Assembly (NCBI GenBank): GCA_946800325.1 | Contig: OX326961.1 | Location: 15,188,215 to 15,252,214, forward strand | Source of the DNA: Luzula sylvatica | Lineage: Eukaryota > Streptophyta > Magnoliopsida > Poales > Juncaceae | Length of the DNA: 64,000 nt | Direction of reading: 5' to 3' | In this document: positions 1-9,402 of the stretch, one piece after another | Position numbering within the stretch: the first letter of the stretch is position 1 | Layout of the letters: each line of letters opens with the position of its first letter | Made by a program: the position numbers and the translations under genes | Notes under the pieces: generated by a model | What the model was told of the DNA's origin: nothing | What the model saw: only the letters and a program-made list of their open reading frames with translations | Databases searched by the model: none

Positions 1-206
1 TACTAACTGACTAACTAACTAATTAACTAACTAACTAACTAATTACCTTCCTACATACCCACTACCTATCTAACTGACTAACTAACTAACTGACTACTAA
101 CTATGTAACTAACAAACTAACTAACTAACGAACTAACTAAATAATTAGCTAACTAATTAATTAACTAACTACCTTCATACATACCTAATTAACTAACTAA
201 CTAACT
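1..206 (-). repeat. TTAG satellite, CTAA orientation
   Basis: This is degenerate CTAA tetranucleotide DNA on the plus strand, with interspersed blocks such as CTTCCTACATACCC. It is the left window edge of a longer array. The orientation flips to TTAG at about 206/207 through the near loopless dyad AACTAGTTAG. No gene is present. Confidence 0.95.
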
Positions 207-884
207 AGTTAGTTAGAGAGCTAGTAGTTAGTTAGTTAGTAAGTTAGTTAGTTAGTTAGTTAGTTAATATGTATATAAGAAGGAAGTTAGTTAGTTAAAT
301 AGTTAGTTAGTTAGTTAATTGTCTATTTGTTAGTTAGTCAGTTAGTTAGTTAGTTATCTATTTGTTAGTTAGTTAGTTAGTTAGTTAGTTAGTCAATTAG
401 TTAGTTATTTAGTTAGCTCGTTAGTTAGTTAGTCAGCCAGTAGTTAGTTAGTTATTTAGTTAGTTAAATAGTGGGTATGCAGGTAGGTAGGTAGTTAGTT
501 AGTTAGTTAGTTAGTTAGCTACTTAGCAAGTGGTCAGTTAGTTAGTTATGTAGTTAATTAGTTAGTTAATTAGTTAGTTAGTTAGTGGGTATGTAGTTAG
601 TTGGTTAGTTAATAAGTTAGTTTGATATCTAGTAGTTAGTTAGTTAGTTAATTAGTTAGTTAGTTAGTTAATATGTATGTAGAAAGGTGATTAGTTAATA
701 TGTATGTAGAAAGTTAGTTAGTTAGTTAGTTAGTGGGTATGTAGTTAGTTGGTTAGTTAATAAGTTAGTTAGTTATCTAGTAGTTAGTTAGTTAATTACT
801 TAGTTAGTTAGTGACTTAGTTAGTAAATTAGTTATGTAGTGGGTATACGTAGGAAGGTAGCTAGTTTGTTTGTCAGTTAGCTAA

Positions 885-922
<38 letters not shown>

Positions 923-2309
923 GGTTAGTTAGTTAGTTAATATGTATATAAGAAGGTTGTTTGTTAGTTAAGTTAAATAAAAAGGTTAATAATTAGTTAG
1001 TTAGTTAGGCAGTGGGTATGTAGGAAGGTAGTTAGTTAGTTAGTTAGTTAGTCAGTTAGTTAGTTAGTTAGTTAGTTAGTTAGGTTGTTAGTTAATTAGT
1101 CAGTTAGTTAGTTAGTTAGTTAGTTAATATTTATGAAAGAAGGTAGTTAGTTAGATAGTTAGTTAATTAGTTCGTTAGTTAGTTAGTTAGTTATCTAGTA
1201 GTTAGTTAGTTAGTTAGGTAGTTAGTTAGTGAATAGATATGTTGGAAGGAAGTTAGTTAGTCGGTTAGTTAGCTAGTAGTAAGTTATCTAGTTGGTTAGT
1301 TAATTAATTAGTTAGTTAGTTAGTAAATTAATTAGTTAGTGGGTATGTAGGAAGGTAGCTAGTTAGTTAGTTAGTTAGTTAATTAGTTAGTTAGTTTGTT
1401 TGTTTGTTAGTTAGTTTGTTAATATGTATATAAGAAGGAAGTTAGTTAGTTAAATTGTTAGTTAGTTAGTTAGTTATCTGTTAGTTAGTTATTCAATTAG
1501 TTAGTTATTTAGTGAGTTAGTTAGTTAGTTAGTTAGCTAGTAGTTTGTTAGTTAGTTATTTAGTTACTTAGTTAGTGGGTATGTAGGAACGTAGGTGGTT
1601 AGTTAGTTAGTTAGTTATCTAGTAGTTAGTTAATTAGTTAGTTAGTTAATAGGTATGTTGGAAGGTAGTTAGTTAGTCGGTTAGTTGGCTAGTAGTAAGT
1701 AAGCTGGTTAGTTAGTTAATTAGTTAGTTAATTAGTTAGTAAATTAATTAGTTAGTGGGTATGTAGGAAGGTAGCTAGTTAGTTAGTTAGTTAGTTAGTT
1801 AGTTAATTAGTTTGTTAGTTTGTTTGTTTGTTAGTTAGTATGTTAATATGTATATAAGAAGGAAGTTAGTTAGTTAAATTGTTGGTTAGTTAGTTAGTTA
1901 TCTATTAGTTAGTTATTCAATTAGTTAGTTATTTAGTTAGTTAGTTAGTTAGTTAGCTAGTAGTTTGTTAGTTAGTTATTTAGTTAGTTAGTTAGTGGGT
2001 GTGTAGGAACGTAGGTAGTTAGTTAGTTAGTTAGTTATCTAGTAGTTAGTTAATTAGTTAGTTAGTTAATAGGTATGTTGGAAGGTAGTTAGTTAGTCGG
2101 TTAGTTGGCTAGTAGTAAGTAAGCTGGTTAGTTAGTTAATTACTTAGTTAATTAGTTAGTAAATTAATTAGTTAGTGGGTATGTAGGAAGGTAGGTTGCT
2201 AGCTAGTTAGTTAGTTAATTAGTTAGGTAGTTACTTAGTTAGTTAGTTAGTTAGTTAATATGTATATAAGAAGGAAGTTTGTTAGTTAAATAGTTAGTTA
2301 GTTATCTAC

Positions 2310-2345
<36 letters not shown>

Positions 2346-2957
2346 CAATTAGTTAGTTATTTAGTTAGTTAGTTAGTCAGCTAGTAGTTAGTTATTTAGG
2401 TAGTTAGTTAGTGGGTATGCAGGTAGGTAGGTAGTTAGTTAGTTAGTTAGTTAGCTAGCTAGACAGTCACTAGTTAGTTAGTTAGTTAGTTAGTTAGTTA
2501 ATTAGTTAGTTAATTTGTTAGTTAGCTAGTTAGTTAGTGGGTATGTAGTTAGGTAGTTTGTTAGTTTGTTAGTTTGTTAGTTAGTTATTTGGCTAGTTAG
2601 TTAGTTAGTTAGTTAATCAGTTAGTTAGCTTGTTAGTTAGTTAGTTAATTACTTAGTTAGTTAGTTGATTAGTTAGTTAGCTAGTAGTTAGTTAGTTAGT
2701 TAGTTAAATAGTTAGTCCATTAGTTCGTTAATTAGTTTGTTAGTTAGTTAGATAGTGGATATGTAGGAAGGTAGGTAGTTAGTTAGTTGGCTAGTTAGTT
2801 AGTTAGTTAGTTTATTAGTTAGTGGGTATGTACGAAGGTACTTAGTTAGTTAGTTAGTTAGTTAGTTATGTTGTTAGTTAATTTGTTAGTGAGTTAGTTA
2901 GTTAGTTAATATTTATGTAAGAAGGTAGTTAGTTAGATAGTTATATAGTTAGTTAAT
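207..2957 (+). repeat. TTAG satellite, TTAG orientation
   Basis: The block is degenerate (TTAG)n on the plus strand, interrupted every 70-155 bp by a 24 bp variant block such as the one at 1014-1031 (core GGGTATGTAGGAAGG) or at 1421-1441 (core ATGTATATAAGAAGG). These blocks keep the 4 bp register. Perfect TTAG repetition puts a stop codon in every frame within 12 bp, which explains why no ORF exists. No gene is present. Confidence 0.95.
1340..2590 (+). repeat. 420 bp higher-order repeat, three copies
   Basis: Landmark variants recur at a fixed distance: GTAGGAACGTAGG near 1582 and 2002, the GTTGGAAGG block near 1655 and 2075, and the GTAGGAAGG block near 1340, 1757 and 2177. The plus-strand text at 1621-1680 and 2041-2100 is identical. 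Each ~420 bp unit therefore holds four sub-blocks of about 71, 110, 85 and 153 bp. Confidence 0.85.
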
Positions 2958-2980
2958 CACTACAACATTTTAGGATATCA

Positions 2981-3190
2981 GCGACGGTAAAAACCGTCGC
3001 TAAAAGACGCAAAAACCGTCGCTAAAGGTGTTACCGACGGCCCGCCGTCGCTAAATAACCGTCGCTGAAAGCTGCGTCGCTGATTTCACTTTCAGCGACG
3101 GCCCGTCGCTAATACTGGTTTCAGCGATGGCCCGTAGCAGATAGCTTTACCGACGGCCCGTCGCTATGTTATTTTCAGCGACGGCTCATA
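2981..3190. repeat. Left subterminal repeats of CACTA element
   Basis: The segment holds many copies of GCGACGG and CCGTCGC, often joined in palindromes such as GCGACGGCCCGTCGC at about 3105-3119. Known CACTA families use such subterminal motifs as transposase binding sites; that role here is inferred from position and repetition. Confidence 0.8.
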
Positions 3191-3600
3191 GCAGATACTA
3201 TATTTAATTAATTAGTTATTATATTTAATTAATCAATATTATATTTAATTAATTAATTAATATTAAAATTAATATTTAATTATTTATTCATATTACTATT
3301 ATATATGTTTATTATTTGTTATATATATTATTATTATAATATACTATTAATGTAAAACATATTACTTAATTACCTATATTATTATTTATTATATACACAC
3401 ACACACACACATACACATATTTCAAATTCAAAAATAATACACACACACACACATATATATATATCACAAATTCAAAAATAATACAAATAATACAAATAAT
3501 ATAACAAATATCACAAAATTCAAAAACAAAACCCCCACATAATATCACAAATAATACAAAATAATACAAATATTCTAGCAAGAGTGGAAAGAGGGGCGGT
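3191..3600. other. AT-rich core of CACTA element with CA microsatellite
   Basis: The segment is very AT-rich (ATTAATTA runs) with two short (CA)n tracts near 3394-3411 and 3440-3454 and repeated AATACAAAT. A ~31 bp sequence beginning CTAGCAAGAGTGG at 3575 is repeated with one or two changes at 3766. Nothing here looks coding. Confidence 0.7.
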
Positions 3601-3816
3601 GCAGGATGTAATTAATTATACTAAATTAACAAACAGAAATCAACTTTCAAAACAGAATTTAAACTAAAAATGAACAGGATGTAAGAAACCTAAGAGTACT
3701 TAAAACTATAAAAAATTTAGAAACCCTAACCTTAACTCTAAAAAATTGAGAAATTATACCTTCATCTAGCAAGAGTAGAAAGAGGGGCGGTGCAGGGGGC
3801 TGTGCAGTACACTCAA

Positions 3817-3940
3817 AGTCGCCGTCGCCAGTCACCAGTCACCAGTCGCGAGAGGAGAGGAGAAGTCGCCGTCGCCGTCGCCGTCACCAGTCGCGAGAGG
3901 AGAAGTCGCCGTGGCCGTCGCCGTCACCAGTCGCGGGAGG
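3817..3940. repeat. GC-rich minisatellite inside CACTA element
   Basis: About three imperfect copies of a unit containing GTCGCCGTCGCC, CACCAGTCGCG and AGAGGAGAAG occur in tandem. The composition differs sharply from the AT-rich DNA to the left. It may be captured host DNA or expanded subterminal motif. Confidence 0.7.
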
Positions 3941-4082
3941 CGGGGCTGTAGCTAGCGGCGGGGCAGGGGGCTATGGAGAAGAGGGGAAAGAGCGGGGGTG
4001 CTGTGTGGAGAGGAGGGGAAGAGGGGTGAATGAGTGTAAAGAGAGAGAAAGGGGCCAGCGGGGTTAAGTAATTGTGCACAAA

Positions 4083-4445
4083 CTTCACCGACGGGATAAC
4101 ATTAGCGACGGGCCGTCGCTTATACTTATCTGCGACGGTCAAACCTTAGCGACGGTCCGTCGGAGATAATTTGAAAATATATGGCGGTTATTTCAACATT
4201 TACGAGAGCCTTTAGCGACGGTTTATGAATCTGCGACGGGCCGACGCAACCTATTAGCGACGGTTTATGAATTTGTGATGGGCCAACGTAGAGTATTAGC
4301 GACGGTATAAAGCATCAGCGATGGGCCGACGAAAAAATTTTAACATCATCGACGGCCCGTCGCTATTAAAACCATCGGTAATACTCTTCTGCGACGGGCC
4401 GTCGCAGAAAGGTTGTTTTATCAGCAACGGGCTGTCGCTGATACT
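4083..4445. repeat. Right subterminal repeats of CACTA element
   Basis: This mirrors the left end: repeated GCGACGG, CCGTCGC and degenerate forms (GCGATGGGCC, GTGATGGGCC) roughly every 25-45 bp. Several copies show CG to TG or CA changes, as expected from deamination of methylated cytosine. Confidence 0.8.
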
Positions 4446-4461
4446 CCCATCTGTTGTAGTG

Positions 4462-4516
4462 AATTAGTTAGTTTGTTAGTTAGTTAGTTAGTTATCTAGT
4501 AGTTATTTGGTCAGTC

Positions 4517-4569
<53 letters not shown>

Positions 4570-5120
4570 ATATGTATATAAGAAGGAAGTTAGTTCGTTA
4601 AATAGTTAGTTAGTTAGTTAGTTATCTATTTGTTAGTTAGTTTGTTTGTTAGTTAGTTAGTTAGTTAGTTAATAGTTATGTTTGAAGGTAGTTAGTTAGT
4701 TAATTTGTTCGTTATTTAGTTAGTTAATTAGTTAGTTATTTAGTTAGTTAGCTAGTAGTTAGTAAATTAGTTAGTTAGTTAGTGGGTATGTAGGAAGGTT
4801 GGTAGTTAGTTAGTTAGTAATCCAGTTAGTTAGTTACTTAGCTAGTTAGTCAATTAGATAGTTTGTAGGTATGTAGGAAGGTAGTTAGTTAGTTAGATAG
4901 TTAATTAGTTAGTTAGTTAGTTAGTTAGTTATCAAGTAGTTGGTTAGTTAGTTAACTAGTTAGTTATTTGGATAGTTAGTTAGTTAGTTAGTTAGCCAGT
5001 AGTTAGTTTGTTAGTTATTTAATGGGCATGTAGGAAGGTAGTAAGTTAGCTAGTTAGTAGGTATGCAGGAATATCGTTAGTTAGTTAGTTAGTTACTTAG
5101 ATAGTTAGTCAGTTAGTTAA

Positions 5121-5157
<37 letters not shown>

Positions 5158-5477
5158 AAGTTAGTTAGTTAGTTAGTTAGTTAGTTAATTTTTAGTTATT
5201 TAGTTAGTTAGTTAGTTAGCTAGTAGTTAGTTAATTAGTTAGTCAGTTAGATAGTTAGTGGGTATGTAGGAAGGTAATTAGTAAGTTACCTAGTTAATTA
5301 GTTAGTTAGTCAGTTAGTATGTTAGTCAATAAGTATGTAGGAAGTTAGTTAGTTAGTTAGTGGGTTTGTAGGTAGGTAGTTAGGTAGTTAGTTTGTTAGT
5401 TAATTAATAGGTATGTATGACGATAGTTAGTTAGTTAGTTTGTTTGTTAATTAGTTTGTTAATTAGTTAGTTATCTA

Positions 5478-5530
<53 letters not shown>

Positions 5531-5660
5531 AGTTAATTAGTTAACAAGTTAGTTAGTTAATCAGTTAGTTTCTTAGTTAGCTAGTAGTTAGTTAGTTAGT
5601 TATTTAGTTGGTTAGTTAGTTAGTTAGTTCGTTAATAATCTGGTAGTTAGTTAGTAAGTC

Positions 5661-5721
<61 letters not shown>
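4462..5721 (+). repeat. TTAG satellite, TTAG orientation
   Basis: The same array resumes after the CACTA insertion. It ends in more than ten near-perfect TTAG units (about 5660-5721) facing a CTAA block across a 9 bp spacer. No gene is present. Confidence 0.95.
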
Positions 5722-5722
<1 letters not shown>

Positions 5723-6055
5723 CAAATAGATAACTAACTAACTAACTAACTAACTAATTAACTAACAACCTAACTAACTAACTAACTAACTAACTAATTA
5801 ACTAATTAACTAACTAAGTACCTTCGTACATACCCACTAACTAACAAACTAACTAACTAACTGACTAGCCAACTAACGAACTAGCTACCTTCCCACATAC
5901 CCACTATCTAACTAACTAACAAACTAATTAACAAACTAATGGACTAACTATTTAACTAACGAACTAACTACTAGCTAACTAACTAATTAACTAACTAACT
6001 AACTAATTAACTAACTAACTAACTAGCTAACTAACTGATTAACTAACTAACTATC
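5722..6055 (-). repeat. TTAG satellite, CTAA orientation
   Basis: A short inverted segment follows the spacer CAAATAGAT (about 5722-5730) and runs to the retrotransposon LTR. With the preceding block it forms a long inverted repeat. No gene is present. Confidence 0.95.
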
Positions 6056-6233
6056 TGATGAGCGGGTTTTTGTCGTGTAAAATATGTCGTTGTGGTAAAA
6101 CCCCGAACAATCAACAAAATTTGTAATCTAAGTTTGTACAGTGGCATATGTATAGATTCGTTCCACGGGGAGCAATTGCGTCAAAATTTGGATCAAAATG
6201 GATGAGAAATAACGAAGAAAATTCACAGAATAT

Positions 6234-6575
6234 AGTCCGTTATAACGGAATAGTAGTCCGTTACAACGCACTTAAGTGAATTTTCTGGCGCTAGTGTGAG
6301 ATGAACGTCCGTTACAACGGATCAAAGTCCGTTATAACGCACTAAACTAGTCCGTTATAACGAACAGTGGTTGCGTTGCAACGGATTGGTTAATCCGTTA
6401 CAACGAAGCTAAATTTCCATTACAACGCACTAGTATGAGAGATATTGAATGCTTTTCTTTGCTGGTCCATTACAACGGAAGTATGTTGCGTTACAACGGA
6501 GTACGAACAGACTGAAAGTCAGGTACAAACCGAATAGTCCGTTATAACGCAAGTTAGGTTCCGTTACAACGGAGT
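6234..6575. repeat. Cluster of 12-bp palindromes in the LTR (U3 or U5)
   Basis: Twelve copies of CCGTTACAACGG or close variants (CCGTTATAACGG, CCGTTACAACGC, GCGTTGCAACGG) occur in about 340 bp, some at about 20 bp spacing. The cores CCGTTA and AACGG resemble plant MYB and mitosis-specific activator (MSA) sites, but no function is shown. In element sense the cluster lies downstream of the TATA box, near the LTR 3' end. Confidence 0.85.
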
Positions 6576-7185
6576 TTGTTCTGGAATTTGAAATTGTAAT
6601 TTGAATTGAGGATTGAATTGAAAGTTTGTTTTGAGATTAAACCAAGGGAGATTTAGGCTAACTTCAAGGCAGAAATTAAAAAGTAAGAGATCAAGTAAAA
6701 ACACCAACAAAGATTTGATTCAAGTAAACGAGAACTAAAGATTCATTAAACTAAGAATTCTTTACACAACAAAATCCAATCAACCAACAATTAATCAAGT
6801 AATTGAAAAGGAGTACACCTAGTTGAGAAAGCCTCGAAGTGAAACTCCTTGTCTCCTTGTCTCGCACCGAAAGATCCTTGCTTCTTGTCTCGAGAGTGAT
6901 GGATTGTACCGAAAGGATGAAGCTCCCTTGTCTCGGATCGCAATCACTTCGAAGAAACGTAGATCGAGTCACGGCACTTCTTCTCAAATCCACCGTAGGG
7001 AATAGCTCCTTGTCACGGCCCGATCTTCGAAGGATGAGAAGGATTCGTCGAAGGGATGAGCTCCCTTGTCTCGACTAGTCCTTGAGAGATCTTTCTTGAT
7101 TGATCTTGAAGTATCTTGAAGGTTCTTGATTGTGCTTGGAAGAGAGAAAGAGAATGGGCGTAAAAAGAGTAAAAAGAGCGTCCCT

Positions 7186-7247
7186 AACTCGTGGCCCTTG
7201 AGGTCATATTTATAGCACTCATGGAGTCTTCTTATTGGCCACGAGTT
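7186..7247 (-). promoter_or_regulatory. LTR core promoter with CCAAT and TATA
   Basis: In minus-strand sense a CCAAT (7234-7238) is followed about 20 bp later by TATAAATA (7207-7214), a plausible Pol II core promoter for the retrotransposon RNA. An 11 bp perfect inverted repeat, AACTCGTGGCC at 7186-7196 and its complement at 7237-7247, brackets the TATA box. The more distant element at 59384 keeps CCAAT and TATA but only a degenerate inverted repeat. Confidence 0.7.
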
Positions 7248-7625
7248 GGTGGAGAGGATTGGGGGTAAGGAAGTAATTCCCACCAAAGGTAGGTGAGCAT
7301 GATAAGGGCTAAGGGTTGAGTGGTTTTCGTGTAAACTTTTGTGTAAGTTTTCATCATGATAATTGTTTGCCTCCCGTCTCATTCATGTACCGAATATATC
7401 GATGTAATATATCGTTTTTACTCCTCTTGACGTGTTGGAGACAACTACACTCTCCAAATTCCCAGAAATTCCTTCTAATTCCTGTGATTAAGCAGTAAAA
7501 CACACTTAGTGAAGAAATATTCATGTTATCTCAAATATGATTAATAAAGTATATAGAATTGTTCTTCACAAGGGCTAAAACCCCCAAATTAAGCATTAAT
7601 TTTGTGCCTTATTTGCCTCACATCA

Positions 7626-7640
7626 AATACCCCCACACTT
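7626..7640 (-). other. Polypurine tract of Athila-like element 1
   Basis: In minus-strand sense the purine-rich AAGTGTGGGGGTATT directly precedes the TGATG start of the 3' LTR, the correct place for plus-strand DNA priming. The same sequence is present at 61025-61039 in the diverged element. Confidence 0.8.
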
Positions 7641-8092
7641 AAATCCTTGATCGTCCTCGATCAATTAGAGTATAAAAGTCAAACATAAGAGAGAATTGCA
7701 TAAGATTTTGTTGAAGTTATATTGTTGGTTCAAAAACTAATTTCAAGAATCAAATGGTTCACTCTCATTTCATCAAGTTCACTAGTTATTTAGAATGATA
7801 TTGGTCTTTTCATTATTAGATCTCGAAATTAACTCGAAATTTCATAAGAGTTTTTCATGACACTCGATCTCAAACGGTAAGAGCGACTTAAACGTTTTTA
7901 CTTCGAATTGCTTTACTCCACAATCTCAAAAAGGACTCAATTCGAAGGCTATTATCGGGCCAAAATTTCCCGTTTTGCTAGATGATCTTAAATGCAAGTT
8001 ATTCATTTTAAAACACGTTTGGTACAATGGTACAAGGTTCATACCCGTTTTCGATCAATTTTCCCGCTCATTCGTTTTCTTTTCTCTCTTTG

Positions 8093-8256
8093 GAAGTCTT
8101 TAACCGAAAGCCCCACTACACCGAAATGCAATGAGGTTACTCTCGGTGTTGTATTTTGACCTTCATTTTTTTTTTTTTTATATGAAGTCTTTAACCGGGA
8201 GCCCCACTACACCGAAATGCAATGAGGTTACTCTCGGTGTTGTCTTTTGACCTTCA
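8093..8256. repeat. Two-copy ~70 bp repeat with hairpin
   Basis: A unit starting GAAGTCTTTAACCG occurs at about 8093-8165 and 8186-8256, separated by a T-rich spacer. Within each unit ACACCGA and TCGGTGT form a perfect 7 bp stem around an 18-nt loop. Both copies are kept in the diverged element (61481-61555 and 61577-61650), including the hairpin. Confidence 0.85.
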
Positions 8257-8351
8257 TCAAAATTTTATTTTATTTTTGTTAAAAAAAAACGAGCGGGTAT
8301 ATTTGATCTACTAACGGGTCCCCACAAACGGTCATTTCATAGTGCAATTGG

Positions 8352-8570
8352 TCATGTTTTAACTCTAGCAAAACGTACTTTAACGGCTACGCTAAGAACC
8401 TTACTCATAAGTCCCATATCAATCATGGGTTCGAAAATCGAGTTAAAACGTATCGCATGAACCGCGCATTGATCAAGTGTCTCAAACTCGTGAAATTTGA
8501 AACAATAGGGCTGGAATCCCCGAATAGATCTCTTCAAAATCATAACCAAATCTTTTAAAATATTTTGCAA
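8352..8570 (-). other. Small conserved ORF, 72 codons, unknown
   Basis: The ORF encodes 72 residues starting MQNILKDLVMILK and ending in a basic stretch. The equivalent ORF in the diverged element (61781-61999) has the same length and differs at four residues, with nine nucleotide differences in 219. About half of the changes are silent, so the evidence for coding is weak: the flanking DNA is equally conserved. An identical copy lies at 17190-17408. No family is recognised and it could be chance within a conserved RNA region. Confidence 0.3.
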
Positions 8571-8762
8571 ACTTTCAATTTTGAGAGCGAAATTCCGAGT
8601 TAAATGAAATTTTGTTTTAAAAACAACAATTTAGTTCAATTCAGTGGAGAAAAATCTTTGTATGCATTTTATGCTTGACTATTTATTATTGAAGCTCAGG
8701 GTTCAAAAATAATGTTTAATGTTTGAAAATTTCAAGTAAAAGAGAAAACTTGCCAGAAACTA

Positions 8763-9163
8763 TTCCGTTACAACGGACATTGAGGTCCGTTACAACGTAA
8801 TAACTGCGTTATAACGGAGCACTATTCGTAGCTTAGTTTGAAAAATCTGAGTATGTCCGTTGCAACGGACATTGAGGTCCGTTACAACGCACATAGTTCT
8901 GGCAAATTTTGGGAATTTACCGTTGCAACGCAATTTACTGTGTTTTTTTTTTATGTCCATTGCAACGCTATTTTTGGTCCGTTGTAACACAATTGTATTC
9001 CGTCGTAACGGAGTACTAGCCGTAGAATGAGAATTGAATTTAGAGGGCTTTCCGTTACAACGCAATACCATTCCGTTACAACGGAACTCTTGGCGCCAGT
9101 CAAATTTTTAAATTTCTGTACAGTCCGTTACAACGGACATTGAGGTCCGTTACAACGGAGTTG
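8763..9163. repeat. Second cluster of CCGTTACAACGG palindromes
   Basis: About thirteen more copies of the LTR palindrome (CCGTTACAACGG, CCGTTGCAACGG, GCGTTATAACGG) lie between integrase and the conserved module. Three times two palindromes are joined by the spacer ACATTGAGGT, near 8766, 8855 and 9124, forming a ~33 bp unit. The diverged element lacks the cluster here, having T-rich DNA instead. Confidence 0.85.
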
Positions 9164-9243
9164 CTGGCCAGATCAAAAATTTTCAATTTTCCCTGATTTT
9201 TAAATTTTTAATTGGGCTCATACAGGTCAAAGATTGTATGTTA

Positions 9244-9265
9244 CCCCCCCCCCCCCCCACTTAGA
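9244..9265 (-). other. Second polypurine-like tract downstream of integrase
   Basis: A run of 15 C followed by ACTTAG reads CTAAGTGGGGGG on the minus strand, close to the true polypurine tract AAGTGTGGGGG. The diverged element at about 62261-62276 has the even closer CTAAGTGTGGGGGGG. It could be an auxiliary plus-strand priming site or the relic of a duplicated 3' end. Confidence 0.5.
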
Positions 9266-9402
9266 GATTACTTGTCCTCAAGTATACAAAATCGAAAATT
9301 CCAAAAAGAGGGATAATAGAGAGATACAACCTTTGATGCGTGGGCGTGCCTCCCTCGCTAGCGCTCTTGTTTAACGTCTTGAGCTCGACTTGGCCGAGCT
9401 CA

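Larger units (their letters stand above)
2958..4461. mobile_element. Non-autonomous CACTA (En/Spm) transposon
   Basis: The 1504 bp element starts CACTACAACA and ends TGTTGTAGTG, perfect 10 bp terminal inverted repeats beginning with the diagnostic CACTA. It is flanked by a 3 bp duplication AAT (2955-2957 and 4462-4464), the length made by CACTA transposases. A paralogous uninterrupted satellite at about 25908-25930 has AAT once. Both ends carry arrays of short CGTCGC/GCGACG motifs, as in the subterminal transposase-binding repeats of this superfamily. There is no transposase ORF, so it must have moved in trans. Small ORFs inside (for example 3366-3581 minus) are low-complexity and not credible genes. 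Confidence 0.93.
6056..7625 (-). repeat. 3' LTR of Athila-like element 1
   Basis: The 1570 bp LTR runs from TGATGAGCGGG to CCTCACATCA on the plus strand, giving 5 bp terminal inverted repeats TGATG/CATCA. It matches 14894-16463 at an offset of 8838 bp with six substitutions, all at 6419-6540. Short ORFs within it are shadows without family resemblance. Confidence 0.93.
7641..8690 (-). other. Conserved non-coding 3' module between integrase and LTR
   Basis: This ~1 kb has no long ORF in element 1, yet about 7715-8660 matches 61135-62090 of the diverged element at roughly 95% by eye. The LTRs of the two families are only partly alignable. The region contains a duplicated hairpin unit and one short shared ORF. 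In Athila elements this is where an env-like gene or long untranslated region lies. Confidence 0.8.

Noticed and set aside
3366..3581. 71-codon minus-strand ORF in the CACTA core
   Set aside because: It is translated from CA microsatellite and AT-rich DNA, with repetitive I, C, V and Y residues and no family resemblance.
1..6055. Telomere or interstitial telomere repeat
   Set aside because: The unit is TTAG, not TTTAGGG or another known plant telomere unit, and orientation flips repeatedly within the window.
6751..7498. Several ORFs of 60-132 codons in the LTR (and identical ones at 15589-16336)
   Set aside because: They overlap on both strands within a regulatory LTR, and I saw no domain or conserved residue pattern in them.
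7641..9400. Env-like gene expected in Athila elements
   Set aside because: No ORF over 93 codons, and no signal peptide or membrane pattern was seen. The region is non-coding in both subfamilies.
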